Below are positions 32,911 to 40,830 of a stretch of DNA of 64,000 nucleotides, in pieces. Under the pieces are notes generated by a model. It worked only from the letters and a program-made list of their open reading frames with translations, was not told where the DNA came from and ran no database searches. This stretch comes from a virus, in the IMG/VR virus record IMGVR_UViG_3300032297_000368, positions 17,470 to 81,469 of that record. One strand, given 5' to 3'. The translations under genes and the position numbers were made by a program. The first letter of the stretch is position 1. Each line of letters starts with the position of its first letter.

Positions 32911-33901
32911 ATTTACTCTTTACATATTCTTTAAATTTGTCATCGTTCAAAAGTGGTAACCAGAAGTCTGATGTTTGTGTATCAGCAAGTCTCATCTTGT
33001 CACCAATCTCACCTGTCTCTTGATCTACCTTTGCATACCAACCATTAGAAGGTTTACTTACGAAATTGCCTTCGAGTGCGATATCCATAAGGCCAGACCA
33101 CTTACTAATGCCGCCATCAAAAGATACACTGATAGGAATTTTAGATTTTTCTTTAACGTACCTAGATTTCTCAACGTTAATAATGAAGTTATAGCCTGTA
33201 ATTTCTGTTCCATCTTTTTCTTGTTGTCTCCCTAGAATGTAGATGTTATCGGCAGAATAATATGAACCTGTACCACCACCAACAATATCTTTAGGATACA
33301 AACCAATTTCTTTGTAAGTATGATTAACTACAACCATTGGTATATCTTTCATCGTCAAGTGAGGTGTTACCATTCTGAATAACGATTTAACTTGTTTTGC
33401 ACGTGACATATCTGCAACTGATTTACCATCAAGTGCATCGTCAACTTCTTTCTTTGATGCTAAGTTACCAATAGAATCTAGAATGATAATCAACTTATCA
33501 CCACGTTCAATGTTCTGTAACTGTTGCATGATATCAAACTTCAACTGTTCAATATCTGTAAGGGGTGTATGCAATACACGTTCCATATCGATATCAAACG
33601 TTTCAAAATATTTTATTGGTGTACCAAATTCTGAATCATAGAATAACAGTATCGCTTCTGGATATTGCTTCATGTATGATTTGGCCATCAATAAACTAAA
33701 AGCAGTCTTGAAGTGTTTAGAGGGACCTGCCCACATAGTAAGACCTGGTGTTAAACCACCATCTAATCTACCTGATAATGCCACATTAACCATTGGTACT
33801 TCTGTTGGTACTACATCTTTATCATTAAAGAACTTTGACTTAGATAATATAGAACTATCTTTGATGGTCGAATTCTTTTTTAATTTGTCGAGTAAGCTCA
33901 A
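32840..33901 (-). CDS. uvsX: RecA-like recombinase UvsX
   Basis: 353 residues. Walker A is GPSKHFKT (59-66), the UvsX form of the P-loop; Walker B is KLIIILDSIGNLAS (about 138). DVVGGGTGSYYSADNIYILGRQ is the L2 region. It forms filaments on ssDNA and drives recombination-dependent replication with UvsY. The start is TTG (33901) in a TTGA overlap with the upstream stop, supported by AAAGGAG seven bases before it; the next Met is at residue 37, after conserved sequence. C terminus acidic as in T4. Confidence 0.93.
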   Translation of the reverse strand: MSLLDKLKKNSTIKDSSILSKSKFFNDKDVVPTEVPMVNVALSGRLDGGLTPGLTMWAGPSKHFKTAFSLLMAKSYMKQYPEAILLFYDSEFGTPIKYFETFDIDMERVLHTPLTDIEQLKFDIMQQLQNIERGDKLIIILDSIGNLASKKEVDDALDGKSVADMSRAKQVKSLFRMVTPHLTMKDIPMVVVNHTYKEIGLYPKDIVGGGTGSYYSADNIYILGRQQEKDGTEITGYNFIINVEKSRYVKEKSKIPISVSFDGGISKWSGLMDIALEGNFVSKPSNGWYAKVDQETGEIGDKMRLADTQTSDFWLPLLNDDKFKEYVKSKYEITYKSILGEDETPAETAEEEV

Positions 33902-34725
33902 AACGAATCTCCTTTAAAATTTGCAATCTCACTTTTAGGAATAACTTCAACATCATTATCTTGAAATAAAGGTTCTAATGTCTGAGTCGGTATATACTCC
34001 TGTTTCTTTTTCTTAACAGGCACTTTCTTTTCAGGTGCAGGTTCTTCTTTTGCTTTTTTATATCTTTGATATGTTTGATTCGAAGCAAGTAATAATAATA
34101 TTGCCAAAGGATCAAAAACAAAAATGATAATCATAATAACAAAACGTACAGCTTTATCTATAAAAGATGGATCATTTTTTTCATATAAAAATTCGGCAAT
34201 GTAACGAATCGGACCTACTTCTGCCATAAGTTTATTCTCTACCTTCAATAAAGGTAACTTCTGTTCAGTAATAGATTTTAATTCTAATTGCGCTTCTTGT
34301 ATATTCTTATCTAATCTTTTAGAGGCAGTTTCAGGATCACCTGCACGTTGTAATAGATACGCTAGTCTTTCATTTACAATCTTTTCTTGTTGAATCAAAG
34401 TTTGTAATTGTACATTATTACTTCCCACTTCTACATTAGTTTCAATATGCGCTCTTGATAAGTAACCAAAAATTCCCATCGATGTTATACCCATCAATAG
34501 GAAAATAGATACTAGAAAATAGTAACGCATAATCCGCACAGTATCAGACCAATTGTTATGTAGCCAAGATACTGTTACCAATTTACTTATCTCTAAAGTA
34601 GTACCCATAATCACAACAGGCCAAAAAGAACCTGGAAATATTTGTGCAAGTCCTACTACAGAATAATAAGCCGCTACTCCTGATAGAGCAATGGCTGTTA
34701 GAAATGGTAAAATAATTTGTGTCAT
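33898..34725 (-). CDS. Multi-pass membrane protein with cytoplasmic coiled coil
   Basis: 275 residues. Hydrophobic segments lie at about 4-24, 33-50, 68-90 and 188-212, with a charged coiled-coil region (about 105-175) and a Lys/Pro-rich tail (KKVPVKKKKQEYIPTQ). Located between gp43 and uvsX with 4-base overlaps on both sides, so co-translated with the replication machinery. Function unknown; anchoring replication or recombination proteins to the membrane is a guess. Confidence 0.65.
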   Translation of the reverse strand: MTQIILPFLTAIALSGVAAYYSVVGLAQIFPGSFWPVVIMGTTLEISKLVTVSWLHNNWSDTVRIMRYYFLVSIFLLMGITSMGIFGYLSRAHIETNVEVGSNNVQLQTLIQQEKIVNERLAYLLQRAGDPETASKRLDKNIQEAQLELKSITEQKLPLLKVENKLMAEVGPIRYIAEFLYEKNDPSFIDKAVRFVIMIIIFVFDPLAILLLLASNQTYQRYKKAKEEPAPEKKVPVKKKKQEYIPTQTLEPLFQDNDVEVIPKSEIANFKGDSF

Positions 34726-37265
34726 CCGAATAAACTCTCTAACGTGTTTCGCCTTTCAACTTCCCAACCAACACAATCAAGAATAACTTTAACTGGTTCT
34801 ACGAAAGACTTTTGAAATTGTGTATCATAATCAATATAATCTTGAAGGCCTAACTCTTTAGGTAATCTAACTGGAAAAGAAATGACTGTATCTTTAAGCG
34901 GATTAGGTGTACGTAGGTAAGTAAATTTAAGTTTCTCACCTTCTTGAATGACCTGATACTTAGTTGTCAACCCATTATCTTTCAAAAGTTTATTATAAAG
35001 AATTGCACCCTTCACATGAATAGGTGTGCCTTTTTTATATAGTGTAACAGAATCAGAGTACTCACGCAAGCCATTTAAACCACGTGGAAAAGAAATATCT
35101 TCAGCAGGTAATGTTTTAAATTCTTCCTTAAAATCTGAAATAAATTTTTGTACATCATCTTGTGTACCGTTCATGATGATCTTGATTAGTTCCCACATCT
35201 TCTCACGTACCGCAGATGGTGTTGAAGATTTAACCATCTCTAAACCCATAACTTTAATTTTAGGTTCTTTGTATTGAACACCTTCATTGTTATGTACGTT
35301 TAGAATGTAACGTTTCTTGGCAGTCCAGATACCTTTATCTGATAATGCCTCACGTTTCATTTGCATTTTTTGGTCGTATGCGTGGACATAATCAGCAAGT
35401 TCTTTATAACTCTTATCAATAAATGGTTGAATCTTCTCCTCACATACCTTATCCATGAATTGGATGACCTTAGATGTGTCTTGTGTTTTTGATTCACCAA
35501 ACACACTTTGTACCAACCCACCAAGATTGAGATATATCGAATCCGTATCTGAAGCAATAACATAATCTGTATCCGTCTTTAATATTTTATTTACATATTG
35601 ATTTAGTTTGGCTTCAATCCAACGAATCGATAACTGACCCGCACTAGTAACAGCAAGTGCTTGCCTCAAATCATAAAATCTAAAGAACTGCGAACCCAAT
35701 GCACCGTAAGCGGAGTTTAATGAAACTTTCTTAGCAAGTTGTAGGTTATCATAACGAGCAATTCTCTTCGATAATCTTTCTTTCTCTTCTTTAGTTGTTG
35801 CCTTTTCATACTCTTGTTTCGCTTGAAGCATCATCTTCTTATACTTCTTACGATCTTCATACATAGACTCCATCATTCCAGGAAGAAAACCTTGTTTATC
35901 TGTCCTGAAATATTGGCCATTAGGTGTTAGTGTTACATTGCTGAGTTTAGAAGTATCTACCTGTTTAGTCAACAAGTTATCAACCGTAACACCTTGCATG
36001 ATAATGTTACGCATATCATCTGTGTACTCATAGGGTTCAACCAACGTCTCTGGAGAGATATTGTATTGCATGAGTAGATGTGGATATAGACTGTTCAAAT
36101 CAAACGAAGCCACCCAATCGTGTTTGCCAACTTGAGGTTCTTTTACATATGCACCTTCAAATGCTGAATTCTTTTGTTGGAAACTTTTCTGCGGAACAAC
36201 AATGCCTTTCGACAATAGATGGCAATAGATAAGAGAATCCCACATACGAGTTTGAGCAAATATATCTTCATAGTTTGTTTTAGTATCATAGGCAAGAGTT
36301 AAGCCAAGTTCTAGTAGTTTAAGTTTCTCTTCTAGTTTAATAATCAAGTCAACGTCTTTGATGTTATACTCAATAAACTTTTGATAGTTCAATCGATACA
36401 GTTGATGTAAGTTATCATACTCATCAAACGACAATTTACTTTCACCAAGTTCAACGTTAGCAATATTATCCAACTTATACGACTCTTGTGATTTACCACC
36501 CGGCGCATACCACTTGTATAGTTCGATATAATCAAGACACGCTATGCCGTAAATAGAATAAGAATGTAACTGTCTTCCCATTTTAGTTTCAGTCTTAGCA
36601 TAGATGTAATTCCATGGAGAAAGTTTCTTTGCAAAGTCTTCACCCATAACTTTATTGATTCGATTAACCAAATAAGGAATATCAAAAAACTCTACATTCC
36701 AGCCAGTGATTACATCAGGAAAGTTATCACGCCAATCATCAATAAAGTTTTTACATAAATCATATTCATCTTTACATTTGATATATGTAACATCATCATT
36801 AGTGTTATTGAAATCACCACAACCATATACAGTCATACCACCATTCAATTGACGTATTGCAATTGCTGTGATGGGTTCAGATGCACGTTGCGGATCAGGA
36901 AAGCCATTCTCAGAACCAACTTCAATATCGATTACTGCGATTGATAGATGTGAAATATCCCAATCAATATCTGTAGGATGTTCATCAGCAATAAATGAAT
37001 ATTGAAATCTTTCTTGGCCATAGATTTTGAAATTATCTACACCTTCATACTTCTTAAAGAAGTCTTTGGCTGCTCTCATACCCTCAAACTTCATAGGTTC
37101 GAGATAATCACCTTGTAGATTTGTAAACTTGGTAACTTTCTTGGAAGGCAAAAACAAAGTCGGCGCATACTTTATTTCTAAGTTAATGCGCCGACCATCT
37201 TTAACTCCACGATATAAAACTTTGTCACCGTAGATTTGGATGTTTGTATAATATTGATTAGTCAT
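34722..37265 (-). CDS. gp43: DNA polymerase family B (T4 gp43-like)
   Basis: 847 residues. 3'-5' exonuclease motif I AVIDIEVGSE (Asp113, Glu115), VITGWNVEFFDIPYL (Exo II) and YNIKDVDLI (Exo III). Polymerase motif A SFDLNSLYPHLLMQYN (about 388), motif B KKVSLNSAYGALGSQ (about 511) and motif C ASDTDSIYL (about 570). Replicative polymerase with proofreading; works with clamp gp45 (42943-43638). Slightly shorter than T4 gp43 (898). The C terminus ends RRNTLESLFG, a probable clamp-binding tail. Confidence 0.96.
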   Translation of the reverse strand: MTNQYYTNIQIYGDKVLYRGVKDGRRINLEIKYAPTLFLPSKKVTKFTNLQGDYLEPMKFEGMRAAKDFFKKYEGVDNFKIYGQERFQYSFIADEHPTDIDWDISHLSIAVIDIEVGSENGFPDPQRASEPITAIAIRQLNGGMTVYGCGDFNNTNDDVTYIKCKDEYDLCKNFIDDWRDNFPDVITGWNVEFFDIPYLVNRINKVMGEDFAKKLSPWNYIYAKTETKMGRQLHSYSIYGIACLDYIELYKWYAPGGKSQESYKLDNIANVELGESKLSFDEYDNLHQLYRLNYQKFIEYNIKDVDLIIKLEEKLKLLELGLTLAYDTKTNYEDIFAQTRMWDSLIYCHLLSKGIVVPQKSFQQKNSAFEGAYVKEPQVGKHDWVASFDLNSLYPHLLMQYNISPETLVEPYEYTDDMRNIIMQGVTVDNLLTKQVDTSKLSNVTLTPNGQYFRTDKQGFLPGMMESMYEDRKKYKKMMLQAKQEYEKATTKEEKERLSKRIARYDNLQLAKKVSLNSAYGALGSQFFRFYDLRQALAVTSAGQLSIRWIEAKLNQYVNKILKTDTDYVIASDTDSIYLNLGGLVQSVFGESKTQDTSKVIQFMDKVCEEKIQPFIDKSYKELADYVHAYDQKMQMKREALSDKGIWTAKKRYILNVHNNEGVQYKEPKIKVMGLEMVKSSTPSAVREKMWELIKIIMNGTQDDVQKFISDFKEEFKTLPAEDISFPRGLNGLREYSDSVTLYKKGTPIHVKGAILYNKLLKDNGLTTKYQVIQEGEKLKFTYLRTPNPLKDTVISFPVRLPKELGLQDYIDYDTQFQKSFVEPVKVILDCVGWEVERRNTLESLFG

Positions 37266-37268
37266 TCA

Positions 37269-37574
37269 TTAGATTTTCATTCCAGCGGGGGCAATTTCAA
37301 TACCAGAACCAAAGATTCTATTGTATTGATTCTCTAATTCTAACATAGGTGATGTAATTGTCAATATGTCTATCGATTGAAATTTAATACCTGTGCCGAA
37401 TTCTTGGCAGTACTCTAAGAAAGGTGAAAATGCAATACCACCAGTATCACCTGCTGACTTTGGTGGAACATTAATAACCTGCACAGGCTGTTTAACTATA
37501 ACTGTACCCGCAGATTCAGTTACATCACCGATGATTGTATGATTAGTTTTGAATGTGATTAGTTTAATGGACAT
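37269..37574 (-). CDS. Small beta protein, Sm-like candidate, conserved in T4-like marine phages
   Basis: 101 residues from ATG 37574, which has ATGAGGTG upstream; the frame is open to 37604 but those codons overlap the previous gene. MSIKLITFKTNHTIIGDV and IVKQPVQVINVPPKSAG, then ENQYNRIFGSGIEIAP, match a conserved protein of marine T4-like phages. The pattern (short sheet with a G-D turn, then a lipophilic strand) also fits the protein at 55290-55703, so both may have an Sm-like fold. Role unknown. Confidence 0.6.
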   Translation of the reverse strand: MSIKLITFKTNHTIIGDVTESAGTVIVKQPVQVINVPPKSAGDTGGIAFSPFLEYCQEFGTGIKFQSIDILTITSPMLELENQYNRIFGSGIEIAPAGMKI

Positions 37575-37794
37575 TTGACACCTCATAAGAAGCATCCAAT
37601 ACACCCAATGTTACCCACTTTTTAGGGAACAACATCTCACGACCGGCAAAGTCTTTCATGTTATAATTAGGATCATCAACCAATCCTAATACCTCAACTT
37701 GTTTATCAAATTCTCTATAAAAGAGATCATATGAATAGGCAGAAGGAAACTTGTTCACTTCTGCCAGTTGTTTTGCCATTTTATACATACTCAT
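37564..37794 (-). CDS. Small protein of unknown function
   Basis: 76 residues, ATG at 37794 with GTGAGGTAAATA upstream as ribosome binding site. Contains FPSAYSYDLFYREFDKQVEV and FPKKWVTLGVLDASY. No family recognised. Overlaps the next gene by 11 bases and precedes gp43 by one gene. Confidence 0.55.
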   Translation of the reverse strand: MSMYKMAKQLAEVNKFPSAYSYDLFYREFDKQVEVLGLVDDPNYNMKDFAGREMLFPKKWVTLGVLDASYEVSNVH

Positions 37795-37819
37795 TATTTA
37801 CCTCACTGTTAATAAAAAA

Positions 37820-38440
37820 TTACAATACTTTCAGATTGTTTTCAAAATGTGATTTACGATCTTCAAGTCCTATGGTACCACCATTAATTCGTTTTGTCAA
37901 GGTCAGGATGTCCTTTTTATCCGCAATTTCATTCAATTTGTTTTTGTTCCAGAACCAACATGCCGATTCAATAGCACCATCAAGTGTCTCGCAATAGGCA
38001 ACTGCTTCATCTATTGATTTACCGATTGAAGTTGCAAATGCGGCATAGTTATCATGTCCTGTCAATTGAATTGCACCACGACCACGATACTTATAACCAT
38101 CACCAGACTTTTCATCACCGTTACCCATACGTGATGCATAAACTTTATTAGCAATCATTTCAGGTTTACGTTCGTACTTGAGTGCTGTTGCTTCATCAGG
38201 AAAGTATTTCTTAAATGTACCCATCAAACCTTTTGCACCGTAGTTTAGGTTTTCTTTCAATACAGTGAAATCTAAAGATTCATGGCCACATTGTGCTAAG
38301 AAAGCTGCAACTCTTTCTTTAGTGGTTATATCATACTTTGGTAATACTTTTGAAAAAGATTCAAATAACTTATCTGTCTCTTTGTTTTTCCCTAAACATT
38401 GTTTAAGTTTTGCTGCGGTAAATTCGAAGTTGAATGACAT
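37820..38440 (-). CDS. GH19 chitinase-like endolysin
   Basis: 206 residues, glycoside hydrolase 19 fold. The catalytic glutamate is in AQCGHESLDF (Glu54), with YKYRGRGAIQLTGHDNY (about 105-121) and the closing TLTKRINGG motif typical of phage GH19 endolysins. It cleaves peptidoglycan glycan strands. No signal peptide, so release depends on the holin (candidate at 5303-5632). Surprisingly it lies in the replication region, far from holin and spanins. Confidence 0.9.
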   Translation of the reverse strand: MSFNFEFTAAKLKQCLGKNKETDKLFESFSKVLPKYDITTKERVAAFLAQCGHESLDFTVLKENLNYGAKGLMGTFKKYFPDEATALKYERKPEMIANKVYASRMGNGDEKSGDGYKYRGRGAIQLTGHDNYAAFATSIGKSIDEAVAYCETLDGAIESACWFWNKNKLNEIADKKDILTLTKRINGGTIGLEDRKSHFENNLKVL

Positions 38441-38619
38441 TCTCTACTCTCCTTTGTTGTATTTGTAAGGTATATACTACCATCACGAACATCATATTCA
38501 AGTTTGTCACCAACTTCCCATCCTAACTCTTCAACCAATTCTTGTGGTAAGTCTAATATTCCATCGCCATTTTCCAATATGGCACTTACCTTTGTTATAT
38601 GAACTTTAGTTTTTGACAC
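38392..38619 (-). CDS. AbrB/MazE-type DNA-binding protein
   Basis: 75 residues with a swapped-hairpin AbrB domain: GDGILDLPQELVEELGWEVGDKLEYDVRDGSIYL pattern across about residues 17-52 (core piece LPQELVEELGWEVGDKL). AbrB-like proteins bind DNA as regulators or antitoxins; no toxin gene is adjacent. The start is GTG at 38619 and there is no internal Met. The last 49 bases overlap the endolysin start. May be a phage regulator. Confidence 0.7.
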   Translation of the reverse strand: MSKTKVHITKVSAILENGDGILDLPQELVEELGWEVGDKLEYDVRDGSIYLTNTTKESRECHSTSNLPQQNLNNV

Positions 38620-39118
38620 GATAAATTCTCACTCTACATTTCTGTAAAAAATTAATCCCATCATCGTTTTTATATTCGTGTTCATATATAACTTCTGCAA
38701 TTCCTGCCTGATAGATCATCTTTGCACATTCTAAACATGGTGCATGTGTAACAAATAAAGAAGCACCTTCAGATGAATTTGTTGAACGTGCTACCTTTGC
38801 TAATGCATTTGATTCAGCATGTAATACTTCAGGTCTTGTTTTTAATCTGTATCTTCTGCCATCTTTTCCTGTTAATGGCCATTGATTTTCAATTTCAGGT
38901 GGATCAATCCAACCGCCTGCTTCTGAAGGAAAATATTCTTTAGTTTCGCATGTATTATTCCAATCAACAGGCATTCCATTGTAACCAATACCAATGATAG
39001 TATTGTTCTTTACGATTACACAACCTACTTGTAATCGTTTGGCACTTGAAAGTTCTGCATAAACACTTGCAGCTTTCATATGTGCCTTAACATACTTACT
39101 CTTCATCAACAGTGACAT
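38606..39118 (-). CDS. Deoxycytidylate deaminase
   Basis: 170 residues. Zinc site HAESNA (His100, Glu102) and PCLEC (Cys128, Cys131) of the cytidine/dCMP deaminase family. Converts dCMP to dUMP, the substrate of ThyX here. The insert between GYNGMP and the zinc motif is typical of phage dCMP deaminases. Overlaps small genes at both ends (14 and 23 bases). Confidence 0.9.
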   Translation of the reverse strand: MSLLMKSKYVKAHMKAASVYAELSSAKRLQVGCVIVKNNTIIGIGYNGMPVDWNNTCETKEYFPSEAGGWIDPPEIENQWPLTGKDGRRYRLKTRPEVLHAESNALAKVARSTNSSEGASLFVTHAPCLECAKMIYQAGIAEVIYEHEYKNDDGINFLQKCRVRIYRVKN

Positions 39119-39269
39119 TTTTCTTTTTACTTTCTTTTCTTACGATTTTGGATTCTACTTCAGCTTTAATCATAGATTGTTTGTAGAAAGACTTATGTTC
39201 AGAGTCTTGAATTGTTGCTAAAACTCGTTTGACTGTTTTAGGCATTTTAAAAGCGGAGTTTGTTTTCAT
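39096..39269 (-). CDS. Small conserved protein (57 residues)
   Basis: A short gene read from ATG 39269 with AAAGG at good spacing. The product starts MKTNSAFKMPKTVKRVLATI, continues SFYKQSMIKAEVESKI and ends in a Lys-rich tail. The KM-[SP]-K-x-V-K-R segment resembles a small protein I recall from marine T4-like phages. It follows the Hsp20 terminator hairpin and overlaps the dCMP deaminase start by 23 bases. Confidence 0.65.
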   Translation of the reverse strand: MKTNSAFKMPKTVKRVLATIQDSEHKSFYKQSMIKAEVESKIVRKESKKKNVTVDEE

Positions 39270-39287
39270 AATATACCTTTATATAGA

Positions 39288-39307
39288 AGTGGGGCATAAG
39301 CCCCACT
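39288..39307 (-). terminator. Hairpin downstream of Hsp20
   Basis: Perfect 8-bp stem AGTGGGGC / GCCCCACT with a 4-base loop, directly after the hsp20 stop. The downstream side (minus strand) is TTCTATATAAA, only moderately U-rich, so termination strength is uncertain. Confidence 0.6.
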
Positions 39308-39309
39308 CG

Positions 39310-39783
39310 TTATGCTGCTTTTTTAGTTTCTTGTAAAAGTTGTGGTGTAAACTCTAAGAGTTCTTCACCAATAGCAACCTTACGTGGCTTTCTATGTTCT
39401 GGAATAATATTTTCTAAACCAATACGTAGAATGCCATCTTTGTATTCAGCACCTTTAACTGCAATGGTATCTGATATAGCAATTGACTTAGTGAATGAAC
39501 GTGTACCAATACCACGATGCAAATAATTCAATTCAGTCTTATCTGCCTTTTCACCTTTGATAGTGAGTGTATTTTCTTGCACTTCAATATCAATTTCATC
39601 TCGACTAAACCCAGCAACAGCCAACTCCACAATATATTTGTGTTCATCGGTTTTGATGATATTGTGTGGTGGAAATGTCGTGACAGGTTTATCATTTAAA
39701 AGTGATTCAACATCACGAATGAAATTTTCAAAGCCCAAACTGTTATTTAAAACCATTGGACCAAAGCGACCAGTAATAGTCAT
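39310..39783 (-). CDS. Small heat-shock protein (Hsp20/alpha-crystallin)
   Basis: 157 residues with an alpha-crystallin domain (about 38-135): YIVELAVAGFSRDEIDIEV, LTIKGEK and the G-x-L motif in YKDGILRIGLENI. Acts as an ATP-independent holdase, here perhaps protecting phage or host proteins. Flanked by hairpins on both sides, so it seems a single-gene unit. Good ribosome binding site AAAAGGAG and a TATAAACT element upstream that could be a weak late or sigma70 -10 box. Confidence 0.9.
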   Translation of the reverse strand: MTITGRFGPMVLNNSLGFENFIRDVESLLNDKPVTTFPPHNIIKTDEHKYIVELAVAGFSRDEIDIEVQENTLTIKGEKADKTELNYLHRGIGTRSFTKSIAISDTIAVKGAEYKDGILRIGLENIIPEHRKPRKVAIGEELLEFTPQLLQETKKAA

Positions 39784-39807
39784 AGTAGTTCTCCTTTTAG
39801 TTAAGCG

Positions 39808-39839
39808 AGTTTATAAAGAAGTGACCCCGAAGGCATCAC
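39808..39839 (-). terminator. UUCG-type hairpin upstream of Hsp20
   Basis: Minus strand has GTGATGCC-TTCG-GGGTCAC followed by TTCTTTAT. The C(UUCG)G tetraloop is typical of T4-like terminators, but the stem has mismatches. It would end transcription after the 60-residue gene. Confidence 0.5.
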
Positions 39840-39843
39840 CCCT

Positions 39844-40026
39844 TTATTTAGTTAAAATTTTAAATGCTTCACGGTTGACCAGAAAAGTTCTTTCTGGATG
39901 ATCTTCTTTAAATACTCTAATAAAAGTCATGCCATTAGATTCCGAAATATCAGATATATCTCTACAGATAACTATATCACCCGTGAAAGTGTTTTTTAAT
40001 TTGACTGGCGGTTTCACTTTTTTCAT
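39844..40026 (-). CDS. Small protein of unknown function
   Basis: 60 residues: KLKNTFTGDIVICRDISDI and HPERTFLVNREAFKILTK, an all-beta look with a short C-terminal helix. No family recognised. Located downstream of RegA, followed by a terminator-like hairpin. Confidence 0.55.
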   Translation of the reverse strand: MKKVKPPVKLKNTFTGDIVICRDISDISESNGMTFIRVFKEDHPERTFLVNREAFKILTK

Positions 40027-40040
40027 AATATAACTCCATA

Positions 40041-40445
40041 TTAATACTCTTGTCTTTTCTTACCAATATTGTATTTACTTACCAACTCCCATTCATCCTT
40101 TTCTTTGAAAGCAATGATTTTAATTTGGTGTACAGGTGCAATCTTATCACCGATAACTTGTGGATTTACAATATCAACCAATTCCCATTCTTCTAACAGT
40201 CTTGCAATTGCATTTCTTCTTTCAATATCATTGTCTGATATGTTCGAAGGCTTACCATCTAAAGCAAATAATTCTTTGAAGTGTACAATATAATATCTTC
40301 CTTGTTTATGTAATATATGGCAAGACTGATACAATACTTTCTCTTTTCGTGAAGATACTCCGATTCGGGTTAGTGTCTCACGTACTTTCAAAAAATCATC
40401 TTGTTCTACAAGTGTCACCTCGATAAATTTACTTAAATCTACCAT
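40041..40445 (-). CDS. regA: Translational repressor RegA
   Basis: 134 residues, close to T4 RegA (122). Matching segments include FLKVRETLTRIGVSS, KEKVLYQSCHILHKQGRYYI and VHFKELFALDG. RegA binds the start regions of early mRNAs and blocks ribosome entry. The order gp45... gp44-gp62-regA follows T4. Its own gene may be among the targets, as in T4. Confidence 0.92.
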   Translation of the reverse strand: MVDLSKFIEVTLVEQDDFLKVRETLTRIGVSSRKEKVLYQSCHILHKQGRYYIVHFKELFALDGKPSNISDNDIERRNAIARLLEEWELVDIVNPQVIGDKIAPVHQIKIIAFKEKDEWELVSKYNIGKKRQEY

Positions 40446-40446
40446 A

Positions 40447-40830
40447 CTATTTCCTTAATCCACCGGTGTCGGTTTGTTGTTTTATTTGTTGGATTTGTTC
40501 ATCATTTAGTAGGCGGAGAGCTTCACGAGCTTTAAGGTCTGAAAAACCATAGACTTGTTTGATGCAGGATATATCATCATGTTTTTCAGCTTTTACCCAC
40601 TTCATGAACGGTCTTTTTTGAGACCGTACGGTATTTAGTAAATAATCATTCTGTAGATTTTTATCTAGATGGTGCCTCTGGTTCATCTCATTTGCGTACA
40701 TAATACAATCTTTATGGTACGAAAGTGATCGATTTACCAGAAACGGTTGATACTCCTTCTCAGTTATATCGTCAACAATTAGATTCTTTTTGCCTTGCAA
40801 TATCTGGTTAACAAATTCAAACGGACTCAT
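40447..40830 (-). CDS. gp62: Clamp-loader small subunit (T4 gp62-like)
   Basis: 127 residues from ATG 40830. This start gives an ATGA overlap with the gp44 stop and has GGAGTTCAA upstream; the frame is open back to 40866 but there overlaps gp44. MSPFEFVNQILQGKKNLI, FLVNRSLSYHKDCIMYANEM and LKAREALRLLNDEQI match gp62 of marine T4-like phages. Forms the 4:1 gp44/gp62 complex that loads clamp gp45. Shorter than T4 gp62 (187). Confidence 0.85.
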   Translation of the reverse strand: MSPFEFVNQILQGKKNLIVDDITEKEYQPFLVNRSLSYHKDCIMYANEMNQRHHLDKNLQNDYLLNTVRSQKRPFMKWVKAEKHDDISCIKQVYGFSDLKAREALRLLNDEQIQQIKQQTDTGGLRK

